DNA of 14,928 bases, taken from assembly GCA_900550205.1 (NCBI GenBank), contig URRJ01000035.1, positions 1-14,928 of the forward strand, written 5' to 3'. The DNA comes from an uncultured Collinsella sp. GTDB taxonomy: Bacteria; Actinomycetota; Coriobacteriia; Coriobacteriales; Coriobacteriaceae. Below, one piece after another: positions 14,799-14,928 of this stretch. Both the position numbers and the translations under genes were made by a program. The notes below the pieces were generated by a model. It saw nothing but the letters and a program-made list of their open reading frames with translations. It was not told the origin of the DNA and searched no databases. How positions within the stretch are numbered: the first letter of the stretch is position 1; every line of letters begins with the position of its first letter.

Positions 14799-14928
14799 CT
14801 AGGGCCTGGGCGTTCCGCAGTTGCTGCAGAACTTGCCGCCGTTTTCGCTGCCGCAGTTGGGGCAGTACCACTTGGCCGGTGCCGGGGCGGGTGCGGGACT
14901 GCCACACTCGGGGCAGAACTTGCCGGTG
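14799..14928 (-). CDS. C-terminal end of a double zinc-ribbon protein (partial, runs off the right edge)
   Basis: The minus-strand frame entering from the right edge reads TGKFCPECGSPAPAPAPAK, then WYCPNCGSENGGKFCSNCG, and stops at TAG 14801-14799. It holds three CxxC knuckles (CPEC, CPNC, CSNC) separated by a Pro/Ala linker. This is the pattern of the C-terminal zinc ribbons at the ends of Actinobacterial membrane-associated and SPFH-type proteins. The knuckles bind zinc structurally, and the catalytic or scaffold part lies outside the window. There is no start codon in the visible part, so it is easily missed by a simple gene search. It is encoded just upstream of, and on the same strand as, the lipoprotein. 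Confidence 0.8.
   Translation of the reverse strand, partial: TGKFCPECGSPAPAPAPAKWYCPNCGSENGGKFCSNCGTPRP

Noticed and set aside
1..14928. CRISPR array, tRNA or rRNA genes
   Set aside because: No regularly spaced repeats and no cloverleaf or rRNA-like stretches were seen by eye on either strand.

Overview
The window looks like chromosomal DNA of a high-GC Gram-positive gut Actinobacterium, most like Coriobacteriia and probably a Collinsella relative. The reasons are GC-rich coding with Gram-positive ribosome binding sites, a multi-TM sensor / histidine kinase / LuxR regulator operon, a lipobox lipoprotein and a zinc-ribbon protein. The genus is an inference, not a search result.

Layout. (1) Bases 1-2339: the C-terminal end of an unrecognised gene (about 2-169), an intergenic stretch with a strong hairpin, then a 627-residue polytopic sensor (454-2337) whose C-terminus resembles a kinase domain without its H, N and G boxes. 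(2) Bases 2340-2359: the first seven codons of a second sensor gene, beginning 2 bp after the first gene stops. (3) Bases 2360-11564: a 9,205-bp mobile element bounded by a perfect 12-bp terminal inverted repeat. It carries, left to right, an ABC-F ATPase (-, antibiotic-resistance type), a regulatory interval, a XerC/D-like integrase (+) broken by a G8 frameshift, and a tightly overlapping minus-strand operon transcribed right to left. That operon is tnpA-like recombinase, 902-aa tnpB-like recombinase, 527-aa tnpB-like recombinase, then a 159-aa tnpC-like coiled-coil protein. (4) Bases 11565-13044: the rest of the histidine kinase. (5) 13041-13664: its LuxR-family response regulator, followed by a strong terminator. 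(6) 13876-14718 (-): a lipoprotein, and 14799-14928 (-): the C-terminal end of a zinc-ribbon protein.

Main result. The element is a Tn554-family-like transposon inserted at codon 7 of the kinase gene. Removing exactly the segment bounded by the inverted repeats rejoins the two kinase halves in frame, giving about 499 codons that continue into the overlapping regulator start. The insertion therefore separates the upstream sensor and its promoter from the kinase and regulator, and leaves the kinase without a good start. The known Tn554 family (Tn554, Tn558, Tn5406, Tn6674) often carries ribosome-targeting resistance genes, including ABC-F genes such as vga and optrA, so an ABC-F passenger fits. 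Unusual points are two different TnpB-like recombinases, a roughly 480-residue N-terminal extension of unknown function on one of them, a fourth integrase with a homopolymer frameshift before its catalytic tyrosine, and clear terminal inverted repeats.
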